Shown: positions 36,270 through 46,674, counted from the first letter of the stretch. The stretch: 64,000 nt of DNA from Allopusillimonas soli (GCF_004153445.1 NZ_SDQC01000006.1:223984-287983); one strand, 5' to 3'. Notes: a model not told the origin generated them from the sequence alone. Made by a program: numbers and translations.

Positions 36270-37334
36270 TTACTGGACCACTTGTGCCAGCTTGCCGGCA
36301 GCGTAATTGCTGGCCATGTCGGAAAGCGAAACGGCCTTGATCTTGCCTGCGTTGCCTGCGGTGCCAAACTGCTGATAGCGTTGCACACAGATGGCCTTGG
36401 CCGCCGCGCGCGCAGGTTTGAGGTACTCGCGAGGATCGAACTTGGAGGGGTTCTCCGCCATGAAGCGGCGGATGGCACCTGTCATGGCCAGGCGAATATC
36501 GGTATCGATATTGACCTTGCGCACGCCGAACTTGATGGCTTCCTGGATTTCCTCGACCGGCACCCCGTAGGTTTCCTTCATGTCGCCGCCAAACTGGCGG
36601 ATCTCGGCCAACAGATCCTGGGGCACACTGGAGCTGCCATGCATGACCAGATGCGTGTTGGGCAGACGCTGGTGAATTTCCTTGATGCGGGAAATGGACA
36701 GGATGTCGCCCGTAGGCTTGCGCGTGAACTTGTAGGCGCCATGGCTGGTGCCGATGGCGATGGCCAGCGCATCGAGCTGCGTCTGGCGAACGAAGTCCGC
36801 TGCCTGTTCCGGATCGGTAAGCAACTGCTCGCGCGTCATGGTGCCTTCGGCGCCGTGGCCGTCTTCCTTGTCGCCCTTCATGGTCTCAAGCGAGCCCAGG
36901 CAGCCCAACTCGCCTTCAACGGTGACGCCAACCTTGTGGGCCATCTCGACCACGCGGCGGGTGACATCGACGTTGTAATCGTAATCGGCAATGGTCTTGC
37001 CGTCTTCGCGCAGCGAGCCATCCATCATCACGCTAGAGAAGCCCAGATCGATAGCGCCCCGGCATACGTCGGGTGACTGGCCGTGATCCTGGTGCATGAC
37101 GACGGGAATGTTGGGATATGACTCGACGGCGGCCTGGATGAGATACTTCAGGAAGCCTTCGCCGGCATATTTGCGGGCGCCGGCGGAAGCCTGCATGATC
37201 ACCGGGCTGTCGGTTTCAGCGGCGGCTTCCATGATGGCCTGAACCTGTTCGAGATTGTTCACATTGAACGCGGGAATGCCGTAGCCATTCTCGGCGGCAT
37301 GGTCGAGCAACTGGCGCATGGAAACTAGGGCCAT
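36270..37334 (-). CDS. fba: Fructose-bisphosphate aldolase class II
   Basis: Zinc aldolase (354 residues) of glycolysis, gluconeogenesis and, where present, the Calvin cycle. The zinc/catalytic segment is HQDHGQSPD with His81, Asp83 and His84, and later [13 protein letters not shown] and HGSSSVPQ match the Calvin-cycle subtype of class II aldolases. Upstream on the same strand is mog, beyond a GC-rich hairpin; downstream is purC. Confidence 0.96.
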   Translation of the reverse strand: MALVSMRQLLDHAAENGYGIPAFNVNNLEQVQAIMEAAAETDSPVIMQASAGARKYAGEGFLKYLIQAAVESYPNIPVVMHQDHGQSPDVCRGAIDLGFSSVMMDGSLREDGKTIADYDYNVDVTRRVVEMAHKVGVTVEGELGCLGSLETMKGDKEDGHGAEGTMTREQLLTDPEQAADFVRQTQLDALAIAIGTSHGAYKFTRKPTGDILSISRIKEIHQRLPNTHLVMHGSSSVPQDLLAEIRQFGGDMKETYGVPVEEIQEAIKFGVRKVNIDTDIRLAMTGAIRRFMAENPSKFDPREYLKPARAAAKAICVQRYQQFGTAGNAGKIKAVSLSDMASNYAAGKLAQVVQ

Positions 37335-37385
37335 GAATAGACTCCTGCAATGGATTGAATGATTCCCGCCATTTTACCCGAATGG

Positions 37386-37410
37386 CCGGCGCATAACGGG
37401 CGTGCGCCGG
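37386..37410 (-). terminator. GC-rich hairpin between mog and fba
   Basis: CCGGCGCA and TGCGCCGG form a perfect eight-base inverted repeat around a nine-base loop, about 45 bases after the mog stop and about 50 before the fba start. No T-run follows. With the hairpin behind pgk it brackets the aldehyde dehydrogenase-mog pair. Confidence 0.45.
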
Positions 37411-37454
37411 GTGTTCGCCGCAATGCGCGCCCTTGGCAGCCTCCAATGGAAAAC

Positions 37455-38093
37455 TCAGGAGGTGGATTCAGCCGGCCGGCGCGCCGATTTCGGCCGGAAG
37501 GCTTTCACGATGTGTTCATGTGTATCGATATACGGCCCGCCGATCAAGTCTATGCAATAAGGCACGGCCGCAAAGATGCCAGCCGCCACGGCAGCCCCGT
37601 GGTCGTCCTTCAGTCCCTCCAGCGTTTCGCGTATGGCTTTGGGCTGGCCTGGCAGATTGATGATGAGCGCCGCATGGCTGGGCGTTTCGCGAATGACAGC
37701 CACCTGGCGTGAAAGAATGGCTGTGGGGACGAACCGCAGGCTGATCTGCCGCATCTGTTCGCCAAAGCCCGGCATTTCCTTGGTTCCCGCCGCCAATGTG
37801 GCCTCCGGCGTGCAGTCTCGGCGGGCAGGCCCGGTGCCGCCCGTGGTCAGCACGAGGTCGCAGCCGGCCTGGTCCACCAGCTCGATCAGCGTATCGGTAA
37901 TGCGTCGAGGTTCATCCGGAATCAGGCGCTCCACATATTGCGGAGGGGCGGTAAGCGCCGTGTCCAGCCAGCTGCGCAGCGCCGGAATGCCCTCGTCCTG
38001 ATAGACCCCGCTTGAAGCGCGATCGGAAATCGACACCAGCCCCACCAGCAGTTGATCCGGATGGGCGCGCACCATGCGTTTTTCATTCGACAT
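37455..38093 (-). CDS. mog: Molybdopterin adenylyltransferase (MogA family)
   Basis: Adenylylates molybdopterin in molybdenum cofactor synthesis. The start at 38093 (MSNEKRMVRAHPDQLLVGLV) has GAAAGG upstream; the frame extends 75 codons back over the aldehyde dehydrogenase gene without meaning. Family motifs: VSISDRASSGVYQDEG near residue 20 and the phosphate-binding TTGGTGPARRDCTPEAT near 85-101. Length 212. It lies 26 bases behind an aldehyde dehydrogenase gene and shares its direction; no other molybdenum cofactor gene is in the window. Confidence 0.9.
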   Translation of the reverse strand: MSNEKRMVRAHPDQLLVGLVSISDRASSGVYQDEGIPALRSWLDTALTAPPQYVERLIPDEPRRITDTLIELVDQAGCDLVLTTGGTGPARRDCTPEATLAAGTKEMPGFGEQMRQISLRFVPTAILSRQVAVIRETPSHAALIINLPGQPKAIRETLEGLKDDHGAAVAAGIFAAVPYCIDLIGGPYIDTHEHIVKAFRPKSARRPAESTS

Positions 38094-38119
38094 AAAACCT
38101 TTCCCGCTGAGTTTGAACG

Positions 38120-39553
38120 CTAGTGCCTGATGGCAACTGTCTTGACTGTGGTAAAGCCATACAGGGCCTCGTACCCCTTCTCCCGGCCATATCCCGATTG
38201 GCCGGTGCCACCGAACGGCAGCTCCACCCCGCCGCCGGCGCCATAATTGTTGATGAACACCTGACCCGAGCGCACTTTGCGCGCAAGACGCATCTGCCGC
38301 GCACCATCCGATGTCCATACCCCGGCAACGAGGCCAAATGGCGTCCCGTTGGCAATGCGCAGGGCCTCGTCTTCGGTATCGAACGGAATAGCTGCCAGGA
38401 CGGGCCCGAAAATCTCTTCTTGCGCCAGCTTGTGGCTGGGCGGCACATCGCTGAGCAGGGTCGGAACCTGGTAGAAGCCCTCCTTGGGCGCATTGGCATC
38501 CATTTGCCCGCGCGCAGCAACGGTGATGCCGGCCTCATCCACAAGGCCCAGATAATCCCGCACGCGATCACGCTGACGCGCGCTGATCAGTGGGCCGCAA
38601 TCCGGGTCGTCGCCCGCCCTGCCTGTGCGCGTGGCCTGGAAGAGCTCGGACAGCCGAGTGATGACATCGGCGTAGATGGCTCGCTGCACAAGCAGCCGGC
38701 TGCCCGCCGAGCAGGTCTGCCCCGCGTTCTGCACAATCGCATTGAGCCAGACCGGCAAGGCGGCCTCGATATCGGCATCGGAGAAGACAATCTGCGGCGA
38801 CTTGCCGCCAAGCTCCAGCGTAACCGGCGCATAATGCCCCGCCGCGGCCATGGCCACCTGGCGGCCCGTCTGCGGCGAGCCTGTAAACGATACATGATCA
38901 ACGCCGGGATGCGCCGCCAGCGCGGCACCCGCTTCCGAACCGAGACCCGTCACGATATTCAACGCCCCTGCGGGCAGGCCCGCCTCCATGGCAATCTCGG
39001 CGGCGCGCAGCAGCGACACGCAGGCATCCTCTGCCGGCTTGACCACGCAGGCATTGCCCGCAGCCAGGGCGGCGCCGACGCTGCGTCCAAATATCTGCAA
39101 GGGGTAGTTCCAGGGCACGATATGCCCGGTGACGCCATGCGGCTCGCGCAAGGTAAAAACCGTGAACTGCTCGGGATAAGGAATGGTCTGGCCGTGAAGC
39201 TTGTCGGCAGCACCCGCATAGAACTCGAAATAACGCGCCACAGCCCCCGCGTCGGCCATGGCTTGCCGCAGCGGCTTGCCGGTGTCGCGGGACTCCATCC
39301 GGGCAAGTTCTTCCTGATGTTCGAGCAAGGCCGCACTGACGCGCCAAAGCAGGCGGCTGCGCGCAGCCGGCGCCATGCTGCCCCACTCGCCATCGAAGGC
39401 AGCTCGCGCGGCGCGCACAGCCGCTTCGATGTCCGGCTCCCCCGAGCGCGCAATCTCGGCGTACAGTTGCCCATCAGAAGGGTCCACCACGGGCAGGCTC
39501 TGCCCCGACATGGCGCTCAGCCACTGATTGCCGATGAAATTCTTGTAGATCAT
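38120..39553 (-). CDS. Aldehyde dehydrogenase family protein
   Basis: NAD(P)-dependent aldehyde dehydrogenase of 477 residues. Catalytic Cys281 (NAGQTCSAGS), general base Glu247 (LELGGKSPQ), oxyanion Asn149 (PWNYPL) and Lys172 (VVKPAE) are all present, so it should be active. The sequence resembles broad betaine/gamma-aminobutyraldehyde-type enzymes; the substrate is not predictable. It does not look like the longer 3,4-dehydroadipyl-CoA semialdehyde dehydrogenase of box clusters. It sits with mog between pgk and fba, where a pyruvate kinase gene is often found in relatives. Confidence 0.88.
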   Translation of the reverse strand: MIYKNFIGNQWLSAMSGQSLPVVDPSDGQLYAEIARSGEPDIEAAVRAARAAFDGEWGSMAPAARSRLLWRVSAALLEHQEELARMESRDTGKPLRQAMADAGAVARYFEFYAGAADKLHGQTIPYPEQFTVFTLREPHGVTGHIVPWNYPLQIFGRSVGAALAAGNACVVKPAEDACVSLLRAAEIAMEAGLPAGALNIVTGLGSEAGAALAAHPGVDHVSFTGSPQTGRQVAMAAAGHYAPVTLELGGKSPQIVFSDADIEAALPVWLNAIVQNAGQTCSAGSRLLVQRAIYADVITRLSELFQATRTGRAGDDPDCGPLISARQRDRVRDYLGLVDEAGITVAARGQMDANAPKEGFYQVPTLLSDVPPSHKLAQEEIFGPVLAAIPFDTEDEALRIANGTPFGLVAGVWTSDGARQMRLARKVRSGQVFINNYGAGGGVELPFGGTGQSGYGREKGYEALYGFTTVKTVAIRH

Positions 39554-39618
39554 GCCTGTGTCTCCTTCTGTGGCCCGGTTCGTGTTTCAACGGACGGGAA
39601 ACAGCCTGGCGCCGGATG

Positions 39619-39650
39619 CCGCCAGTGCGCGATCACGCGCGCACTGACGG
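39619..39650 (-). terminator. Strong hairpin behind pgk
   Basis: CAGTGCGCG and CGCGCACTG form a perfect nine-base stem around a six-base loop, extended by CCG/CGG past one mismatch to 12 of 13 pairs. It begins about 37 bases after the pgk stop on the minus strand. There is no T-run, but its strength suggests a transcription end or RNA-stability element between pgk and the aldehyde dehydrogenase gene. Confidence 0.5.
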
Positions 39651-39686
39651 TATCCAGGCATGCGGGAGTACGCCTTTGGACCCTTA

Positions 39687-40880
39687 TCAGTCTTGGGCGC
39701 GCTTTTGCAGGATGTCCACCGCCGGCAGCGTTTTGCCTTCCAGGAACTCCAGGAAGGCGCCGCCACCGGTTGAGATATAACCGATTTTTTCCTGGATGTC
39801 ATACTTGTCGATGGCGGCCAGCGTGTCGCCCCCGCCGGCAATGGAAAAGGCGGGCGAATCGGCAATGGCCTTGGACACAGTCTCTGTGCCGTGGGCAAAA
39901 GCGTCGAACTCGAAAACACCCACTGGCCCGTTCCACACAATGGTTCCCGCCTTGGCAAGAATGCCGGCCAATTGCTGCGCGGTTCTGGGCCCAATGTCAA
40001 GGATCATGTCATCATCCTCGACCTGCTCGGCCGTCTTGGTGCTGGCCTGCGCATCCGCGCTGAATGACTTGGCACATACAACATCGACCGGAATCGGCAC
40101 AGCGGCACCGCGCTTTTTCATCATGTCGATGACGGCGCGCGCCTGCGCCACCTGCTCGGGCTCTGCCAGGGACTTGCCTATGGGCAGGCCCGCCGCCAGC
40201 ATGAAGGTGTTGGCAATGCCGCCGCCCACCACCAGTTGGTCCACCTTGTCGGCAAGCGCCTGAAGGATGGACAGCTTGGTCGAGACTTTGGCCCCGCCCA
40301 CGATGGCAACCAGCGGACGCCGGGGCTCATGCAGCGCCCGCCCCAGAGCGTCAAGCTCGGCTTCAAGCAAAGGGCCCGCGCAGGCCACCGGCGCAAACTC
40401 GGCCATGCCATAGGTCGTGGCCTCGGCGCGATGCGCGGTGCCGAATGCATCGTTCACGTAGATGTCGCACAAAGCAGCCATTTTCCTGGCAAGCGCCGGG
40501 TCGTTCTTTTTTTCGCCCACATTGCAGCGGCAGTTCTCCAACAGCACCACCTGGCCAGGCGCAGTGCCGACACCATCGACCCAGTCGGTGGCGAGCGTGA
40601 CAACCTGGCCTAGCAGTTCGGACAGGCGTTCGCCGACAGGCGCCAGCGTATCGTCGGGCCCGACAATGCCTTCCTTGGGGCGCCCCAGATGCGAGGTGAC
40701 CATGACCGCGGCGCCGGCATCCAGCGCCATCTTTATGCCAGGCACCGACGCACGCACGCGGGTGTCTTCGGTGATCTGGCCGTCCTTCAAGGGCACATTG
40801 AGGTCGGCGCGGATAAATACACGCTTGCCGGCCAGCGCGCCCGCGCTGGCCAGGGACGAGAGAGTCTTGATGGGTTTCAT
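39687..40880 (-). CDS. pgk: Phosphoglycerate kinase
   Basis: Glycolytic kinase (397 residues). The N-terminal [13 protein letters not shown] (about residues 21-33) and the 3-phosphoglycerate-binding [10 protein letters not shown] (about 61-70) are diagnostic, as is the late [19 protein letters not shown]. It begins 9 bases after the gap stop, so gap and pgk are one transcript. Confidence 0.97.
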   Translation of the reverse strand: MKPIKTLSSLASAGALAGKRVFIRADLNVPLKDGQITEDTRVRASVPGIKMALDAGAAVMVTSHLGRPKEGIVGPDDTLAPVGERLSELLGQVVTLATDWVDGVGTAPGQVVLLENCRCNVGEKKNDPALARKMAALCDIYVNDAFGTAHRAEATTYGMAEFAPVACAGPLLEAELDALGRALHEPRRPLVAIVGGAKVSTKLSILQALADKVDQLVVGGGIANTFMLAAGLPIGKSLAEPEQVAQARAVIDMMKKRGAAVPIPVDVVCAKSFSADAQASTKTAEQVEDDDMILDIGPRTAQQLAGILAKAGTIVWNGPVGVFEFDAFAHGTETVSKAIADSPAFSIAGGGDTLAAIDKYDIQEKIGYISTGGGAFLEFLEGKTLPAVDILQKRAQD

Positions 40881-40889
40881 GAAACGGGC

Positions 40890-41900
40890 TTACTTGGCCG
40901 ACATCAGTGCAACCGTGGTATCCAACATACGATTGGAGAATCCCCATTCGTTGTCATACCACGACGACACCTTCACCAGCGAACCCGACACCTTGGTCAG
41001 GCCTGCATCGACCGTGCTGGATGCAGGATCGTGGTTGTAGTCGACCGACACGAGCGGCTCTTCGCTGTAGTTCAGGATACCCTTGAGCGGACCATCGGCA
41101 GCAGCCTTCAGAATGCGGTTGACCTCTTCGACCGTGGTCTCGCGCGCAGAGATGAAGGACAGATCAACAATGGATACATTGATGGTCGGGACGCGAATGG
41201 CATAGCCGTCAAGCTTTCCGTTCAGCTCGGGCAATACCAGACCGACGGCCGAGGCGGCGCCCGTCTTGGTGGGAATCATGCTGTGCGTGGCAGACCGCGC
41301 ACGGCGCAGATCGGAATGGTATACGTCGGTAAGCACCTGGTCGTTGGTATACGCATGCACCGTGGTCATGAGCCCGTTGACCACGCCCAGCGCCTGATGC
41401 AGAGGCTGGACCAGCGGTGCCAGGCAGTTCGTGGTGCAGGAGGCATTGGAAATGACCGTATCGCCGGCCTTGAGCACGCCGTGATTCACCCCGTATACGA
41501 TGGTGGCGTCGACATCCTTGCCACCAGGCGCCGAGATAACGACCTTCTTCGCCCCACCGTTCAGGTGCGCACTCGCCTTTTCCTTGCTGGTGAACAGGCC
41601 CGTGCATTCGAGCACGACATCGACGTTCAGCTCGCCCCAGGGCAAAGAGGCAGGATTGCGCTCAGCCAGCACGCGGATCTTGTCACCATTGACAACCATG
41701 TAGTCGCCGTCCACTTCGACCGTCCCGGGGAATTTCCCATGGGCGGTGTCGTAGCGCGTCAGGTGCGCATTGGTCTTGGGGTCGCCAAGATCGTTGAGGG
41801 CCACGATCTCGATGTCGTGTTTCTTGCCATCTTCGTAATGCGCACGCAGAACGTTGCGCCCAATACGCCCATAGCCGTTGATTGCCACGCGAATGGTCAT
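40890..41900 (-). CDS. gap: Glyceraldehyde-3-phosphate dehydrogenase
   Basis: Homotetrameric glycolytic dehydrogenase, 336 residues. NAD-binding [13 protein letters not shown] at residues 7-19 with Asp37 (LND) favouring NAD; catalytic Cys155 in ASCTTNC. AGGAG lies seven bases before the ATG. About 100 bases separate it from tkt, and that spacer contains a copy of the end of tkt. Confidence 0.97.
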   Translation of the reverse strand: MTIRVAINGYGRIGRNVLRAHYEDGKKHDIEIVALNDLGDPKTNAHLTRYDTAHGKFPGTVEVDGDYMVVNGDKIRVLAERNPASLPWGELNVDVVLECTGLFTSKEKASAHLNGGAKKVVISAPGGKDVDATIVYGVNHGVLKAGDTVISNASCTTNCLAPLVQPLHQALGVVNGLMTTVHAYTNDQVLTDVYHSDLRRARSATHSMIPTKTGAASAVGLVLPELNGKLDGYAIRVPTINVSIVDLSFISARETTVEEVNRILKAAADGPLKGILNYSEEPLVSVDYNHDPASSTVDAGLTKVSGSLVKVSSWYDNEWGFSNRMLDTTVALMSAK

Positions 41901-41916
41901 TGCATAACTCCTGTTT

Positions 41917-42022
41917 TATAGAACCTTTTCCACAACCCGGCGCGTGCCGGGCTGATCGACCCCTGAAGCAACCCGGCCCGCGCCGCGCAGCCCCACATTA
42001 CAGACTACAGAACCTTTTCCAC
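41917..42022 (-). repeat. Direct repeat of the transketolase gene end
   Basis: The bases at 42006-42022, which encode the last residues and stop of tkt on the minus strand (VEKVL then TAG), recur at 41917-41933 with 16 of 17 identical. In the spacer copy the same reading would again be VEKVL followed by TAA. The copies are 89 bases apart. This looks like the trace of a partial duplication or a later deletion between tandem copies. Confidence 0.55.
41936..41951 (-). terminator. Small hairpin between tkt and gap
   Basis: CCCGGC and GCCGGG form a six-base stem with a GCGT loop in the tkt-gap spacer. No T-run follows. It may slow read-through or be incidental in GC-rich DNA. Confidence 0.3.
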
Positions 42023-44050
42023 TGCCTGAGCGACATGCTCGGCCGTGAAATCAAAGAATTTGAAAAGCGCGCCGCCCGGCGCCGACTCGCCATAGCGGTC
42101 AAGCCCGACGACCGCGCCATGGATGCCCACGTATTTGTGCCAGCCCCATGTCACACCGGCCTCAACCGCCACGCGCGGCAGATTCTTGGGCAGCACCTGC
42201 TCCCGCCAGGCTTCGTCCTGCTCGTCGAATACGTTGCAGCAGGGCATGGACACCACGCGCACCGCAATGCCCTTTTCCGCCAACTGCGTCTGCGCGGCAA
42301 GCGCCAGGGCGACTTCCGAGCCCGTGGCAATGATGATCGCCCGCGGCGCATCGGCATCGCGCAGCACATAGCCGCCGCGCCATATCCCTGCAATAGTGGC
42401 CTCGTCGCGCGGAACAAACTCGAGATTCTGACGCGAAAGCAGCAAGGCAGTCGGGCCGCCCTCATGCACATCCATGCCGATGCTGGTGGGCCGGCTCGCG
42501 GCGTGAGCCCAGGCCACCGCGGTTTCCGTTGTATCGCAGGGACGCCAGACGTGAAGATTGGGTATCAGCCGCAAGCTGGCTGCGTGCTCGACGGACTGGT
42601 GTGTGGGGCCATCTTCGCCCAGCCCGATGGAATCGTGCGTCAGCACGTGGACAACGCGCTGCTTCATAAGCGCTGCCATACGAATGGCGTTGCGGGAGTA
42701 GTCGGAGAATGTCAGGAAAGTGCCGCCAAACGGAAGATAGCCTCCGTGCAGGGCGATGCCATTCATGATGGCCGACATGCCGAACTCTCGCACGCCGTAG
42801 TTGATATGGCGCCCGAAACGCAGATGCAGTTGCCCCGCCCGCACAGGCTCAACGCCCTTCCAGTCGGTGAGATTGGAGCCGGTCAGGTCGGCCGAACCGC
42901 CCAGCATTTCGGGCAGAACATCCACAAGCGCCGTAATGGCCAACTGCGAGGCCTTGCGCGTAGCCACGGTTTCAGCCTTCTGGTTGGTGTCCTGCACAAA
43001 AGCGTTGACGCGCTCGGCGAAATCCGCCGGCAGACTGCCCTTCATGCGCCGCAGAAACTCGGCGGCCTCGCGAGGATAGGCTTTCTCGTAGGCATCGAAG
43101 CGCTGCTGCCATTCTGACTGCAATTTGGCGCCTCTGGGCTTGCCGTTCCAATAGTCGTAGATTTCCTTGGGGATATCAAATGGCGGATAAGGCCAGTTCA
43201 GAGCCTCGCGCGTGGCCTCGACCTCTTCTTGGCCCAATGCCGCGCCGTGGACTTTCTCAGTGCCAGCCTTGTTGGGCGCCCCCTTGCCAATGACTGTGCG
43301 GCAACAGATGATGGTGGGCCCTTTGGCCTGCCCGGCATTGGCGTGGGCCTGCTCGATGGCCGCTTCAATCGCCGCGGCATCATGCCCGTCGACGCCGGAC
43401 ACGACATTCCAGCCATAGGCCTCGAAGCGCTCGGGGGTGTTGTCGCCGAACCAGGGTTGTACCTGGCCGTCGATGGAAATGCCGTTGTCGTCATAGAACA
43501 GGACGAGCTTGGACAACCCCAGCGTGCCGGCAAGAGAGCAGGCCTCGTGCGAAATGCCTTCCATCAGGCAGCCGTCGCCAGCGAAGGCATAGGTATAGTG
43601 ATCAACGATGGCATGGCCTTCGCGGTTGAACTCCTGCGCCAGCAGGGCTTCCGAGAGAGCCATGCCGACGGCGTTGGCGATGCCCTGGCCAAGCGGTCCG
43701 GTGGTTGTTTCGACGCCAGGCGTCAGACCAACTTCGGGATGGCCCGGCGTGCGTGAATGCAACTGCCGGAAATTGCGCAGTTCTTCAATGGGAAGATCGT
43801 AGCCAGTGAGATGCAGCAAGGCATACAGCAGCATCGACGCATGGCCATTGGACAGCACAAAGCGGTCGCGGTCAGCCCATGCGGGGTCGGCGGGGTTATG
43901 GCGCAGATGGCGCGTCCAGAGTACCTCGGCGATGTCGGCCATGCCCATGGGCGCGCCGGGGTGGCCGGAATTGGCTTGCTGGACAGCATCCATAGCCAGC
44001 GCACGGATGGCATTGGCCATGGAGGAGTCTTGGGCGGGAGTAAGGCTCAT
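42005..44050 (-). CDS. tkt: Transketolase
   Basis: Thiamine diphosphate enzyme of the pentose phosphate (or Calvin) pathway, 681 residues. The ATG at 44050 gives [19 protein letters not shown], close to the family start; a GTG at 44092 is possible but less likely. Thiamine-binding GDGCLMEG lies near residue 155 with the following Asn of the motif (DDNGIS), and the pyrimidine-domain block [14 protein letters not shown] is near 475. Followed by gap and pgk, all leftward. Confidence 0.96.
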   Translation of the reverse strand: MSLTPAQDSSMANAIRALAMDAVQQANSGHPGAPMGMADIAEVLWTRHLRHNPADPAWADRDRFVLSNGHASMLLYALLHLTGYDLPIEELRNFRQLHSRTPGHPEVGLTPGVETTTGPLGQGIANAVGMALSEALLAQEFNREGHAIVDHYTYAFAGDGCLMEGISHEACSLAGTLGLSKLVLFYDDNGISIDGQVQPWFGDNTPERFEAYGWNVVSGVDGHDAAAIEAAIEQAHANAGQAKGPTIICCRTVIGKGAPNKAGTEKVHGAALGQEEVEATREALNWPYPPFDIPKEIYDYWNGKPRGAKLQSEWQQRFDAYEKAYPREAAEFLRRMKGSLPADFAERVNAFVQDTNQKAETVATRKASQLAITALVDVLPEMLGGSADLTGSNLTDWKGVEPVRAGQLHLRFGRHINYGVREFGMSAIMNGIALHGGYLPFGGTFLTFSDYSRNAIRMAALMKQRVVHVLTHDSIGLGEDGPTHQSVEHAASLRLIPNLHVWRPCDTTETAVAWAHAASRPTSIGMDVHEGGPTALLLSRQNLEFVPRDEATIAGIWRGGYVLRDADAPRAIIIATGSEVALALAAQTQLAEKGIAVRVVSMPCCNVFDEQDEAWREQVLPKNLPRVAVEAGVTWGWHKYVGIHGAVVGLDRYGESAPGGALFKFFDFTAEHVAQAVEKVL

Positions 44051-44205
44051 GGAAGGCTCGCAGCGGGCGCCTGCCTGACGATCGGCGGACACCGGAAAAC
44101 AGGGGTTGCAAAGCTAGAGATTTTACCACCCGGACATTTTCCAGTCTGGTCACCTCAAGTATCATCTGGATCATACCCATTCACCACGGAACGCGCCGGC
44201 CGCTC

Positions 44206-44937
44206 ATGCCCACGCCCAGATTTTTCCTTCCGCCTCCCTTGACCGCCGCCGCCACAATCCGCCTGCCGGACGCGCTGGCGCACCATGCCTTGCGGGTCTT
44301 GCGCCTGCGTGACAACGCCTCCATCATTCTCTTCGATGGCCGCGGCGGCCAATTCCCCGCAACGCTGCAGATTCACGGCAAAGGCGCCAGCGCCATACTG
44401 GGGGCACATGATCCGGCCGAGGCCGAGCTCGCCGGCCAGATCACGCTGGTGCAAGGCATTGCATCAGGCGACAAAATGGACTGGGTCATTGAAAAAGCGG
44501 TGGAGCTGGGCGCCTGCGCCGTGGTGCCCATAGCAGCGCATCGCAGCGTGCTGCAGCTGTCGGGAGACAGGCTGCGCAAACGCATGGCGCATTGGCGCCG
44601 CATTGCACAGGCCGCAAGCGAGCAAAGCGGCCGCAACCGCATCATGCGCGTGGATGAACCACGCCATCTTGCCCACTACCTCGAGGAAGCCGATGCCACA
44701 AGCCAGCCGGCGCTGTTCTGCCACCCTGACGCGTCATCAACGCTTGCCCATGCGCTGCATGGCGTGCGGGACAAATTTGCACTGCTGGTGGGGCCCGAAG
44801 GCGGATGGTCGGAGGAAGAGCAGGCGCTGGCTCGGGCACGAGGCCTTCAGCCCGTATCATTCGGCAAGCGGGTACTGCGCACTGAAACAGCCGGCTTGGC
44901 ACTCATGGCGGCATGCAGTGCGCTATTGGGCTGGTAG
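44206..44937 (+). CDS. rsmE: 16S rRNA (uracil-1498-N3)-methyltransferase
   Basis: SPOUT-fold methyltransferase of 243 residues modifying U1498 of 16S rRNA. The SAM-binding trefoil region reads LLVGPEGGWSEEE near residues 195-207 and continues to LGKRVLRTETA-like FGKRVLRTETAGLALM. The N-terminal PUA-like region starts PTPRFFLPPPL. Divergent from tkt; convergent with the barstar gene. Confidence 0.93.
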   Translation: MPTPRFFLPPPLTAAATIRLPDALAHHALRVLRLRDNASIILFDGRGGQFPATLQIHGKGASAILGAHDPAEAELAGQITLVQGIASGDKMDWVIEKAVELGACAVVPIAAHRSVLQLSGDRLRKRMAHWRRIAQAASEQSGRNRIMRVDEPRHLAHYLEEADATSQPALFCHPDASSTLAHALHGVRDKFALLVGPEGGWSEEEQALARARGLQPVSFGKRVLRTETAGLALMAACSALLGW

Positions 44938-44995
44938 GCGCCGCAGCAGGAGGTTGTAAGAAATCGACTTCGCGCGGGAGCCCTCCACCCGAGCG

Positions 44996-45460
44996 CTATT
45001 CTGCCCGCTCACCATAGGGGGCGGGATGCTCTCCGGGCTCAGGGTCTGGATGTTTGCCGGCATGCACGACCGTATAGGCAAAGCGCCTGTCGTTGTTGGC
45101 GGCAAAATCCACGATATCGTCGCAGACGGCCACAATGGCCTTGGCATCTTCAGCCAGCGCAGGGTCGCCCGAATGCAGCTTGTGAAACCATAAAAACAGG
45201 CCATTCTTGTGATCAAGCACGGTATCGCAGAGACAATCGTACAGCGCATCGAGATTGCCGCCGAAATACTCCGGAAAATCAACCGCCTTGACCACTGCCC
45301 GCAATACGGCGGAACGGCTGCGCGCGCGATCGCAGTCGACAACAAAGGCCGTCATGCCTTCCGTGCGGGCGGCCTCCAGGGTTTGCGACTGCGCATCCGC
45401 AGAGACATCGATCAAACCGCCTTTTTGCAATTTCTTTTGCAACGACTGCGCTTGGCTCAT
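44996..45460 (-). CDS. Barstar-family protein
   Basis: A 154-residue protein whose middle (about residues 37-125) matches the barstar fold, including the helix region with AVDFPEYFGGNLDALYDCL (about 58-76). In barstar the Asp of this helix plugs the active site of the ribonuclease barnase. It carries an N-terminal extension (about 35 residues) and a C-terminal acidic/proline tail not present in the 90-residue prototype. No barnase-like gene is adjacent. It is coupled by a one-base TAATG overlap to the patatin gene, third in a maeB-patatin-barstar operon. Confidence 0.8.
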   Translation of the reverse strand: MSQAQSLQKKLQKGGLIDVSADAQSQTLEAARTEGMTAFVVDCDRARSRSAVLRAVVKAVDFPEYFGGNLDALYDCLCDTVLDHKNGLFLWFHKLHSGDPALAEDAKAIVAVCDDIVDFAANNDRRFAYTVVHAGKHPDPEPGEHPAPYGERAE

Positions 45461-46674
45461 TACTGCGTCTCCTTGAAAAACGCTTTCACTTCCTCGACTC
45501 GGCTCATGCTGTCGGCCCTTCCCAGGCGTATGAGTTCCTGGGTAAAGCCAGACTCAAACAGCAGATAGGAGATGAGCGCACCTCCCGTTGTCGGTCCTGA
45601 CGAGGACGATACACCAAGTACCCGGAAAAGGGTACGGGCAGCGCGTGGCAACTGTTCGATATGCGCCAGCGCAAGCTCGTCGAGGGACCGGCTCGGGGTC
45701 ATTACAAAGATGCTCACGGGCCGCAGCGACTGGGTTTTTAATACATTTGCGGGCAACAGCGCAAGAAGATCATTGATGCGTTGCATTCGTTCCACATCCA
45801 TGGACAGGCTGTCCAGAAAAATATTGGACAGCGCATGCCCGCCAATCTGCGCCAGCGATGGGTAAGGCGGGTGTCTTTCCTGGTCTTCAGGATGGATATC
45901 GTCCTTGTGGCCGGTGCCCACCACCATGATGCGCTGGGCGCCGAGATGGATGGCAGGGCTGAGCGGCGCCAACTGCCGCATGGAACCGTCGCCGCACCAG
46001 GGATGCAGGCCCTGGACTTGAAGCGACTGCGCCGGGAAAATGAACGGAATCGAGGACGAGGCCATTAGATGGTCAACATTCAGCCTCGTGGGCAAGGCTC
46101 GGCGCAGAGGCCGGCGCCATGGCTCAATGGAGCCAGTGGACTGATAAAACGTCAGGTGCTCGCCGGTGGTGTATGCCGCCGCTGTAATGGCCACAGTCTG
46201 CAGATACCCGTCGTCCAGATTTCTTTGCAGTTGGTCAAAATCGAGCGACTTGGTGAGCAGCGCACGCAATGGGGAGTTGTCCAGCAGCGCGCGCGGCTGC
46301 CGGCTGCGCGTGGCGGGGATCGCCCAACCCGCTACCAGCAGGCCCAGCCAGCGCAATCCTGTAAGCAGCAAGCGCGGGGCATCGGCATGGTATACCTTGC
46401 CGGCATGCAGGTTGCCCCACAACAATTCCAGCCTGCGCAGAGACTCATGCACATCGTTGGCATGGCAAGCCAGCGATGCCGCATTGACCGCCCCCGCCGA
46501 CGAGCCGCAGATAATGTCAAAAGGGTTGCGAAAGCCCGGCGTGCGGCCGGGGTCAAGTATATCCAGAATGCCCGAGAGCACACCAACCTGATAAGCGGCG
46601 CGCGCGCCACCCCCGGTCAATACGAGGCCAGTGGCCCCCGGATGGGCGCGGGGTTCAAGTTGGACGGTTGGCAT
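45460..46674 (-). CDS. Patatin-like phospholipase family protein
   Basis: A 404-residue patatin-fold hydrolase. The oxyanion loop GGGARAAYQVGVLSG is at about residues 21-35, the nucleophile is Ser59 in GSSAG, and the dyad Asp lies in WCGDGSMRQ. Related RssA-like proteins in proteobacteria hydrolyse phospholipids or acyl esters; the substrate here is unknown. No signal peptide is evident. It overlaps the end of maeB by 20 bases and the barstar start by one. Confidence 0.88.
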   Translation of the reverse strand: MPTVQLEPRAHPGATGLVLTGGGARAAYQVGVLSGILDILDPGRTPGFRNPFDIICGSSAGAVNAASLACHANDVHESLRRLELLWGNLHAGKVYHADAPRLLLTGLRWLGLLVAGWAIPATRSRQPRALLDNSPLRALLTKSLDFDQLQRNLDDGYLQTVAITAAAYTTGEHLTFYQSTGSIEPWRRPLRRALPTRLNVDHLMASSSIPFIFPAQSLQVQGLHPWCGDGSMRQLAPLSPAIHLGAQRIMVVGTGHKDDIHPEDQERHPPYPSLAQIGGHALSNIFLDSLSMDVERMQRINDLLALLPANVLKTQSLRPVSIFVMTPSRSLDELALAHIEQLPRAARTLFRVLGVSSSSGPTTGGALISYLLFESGFTQELIRLGRADSMSRVEEVKAFFKETQ

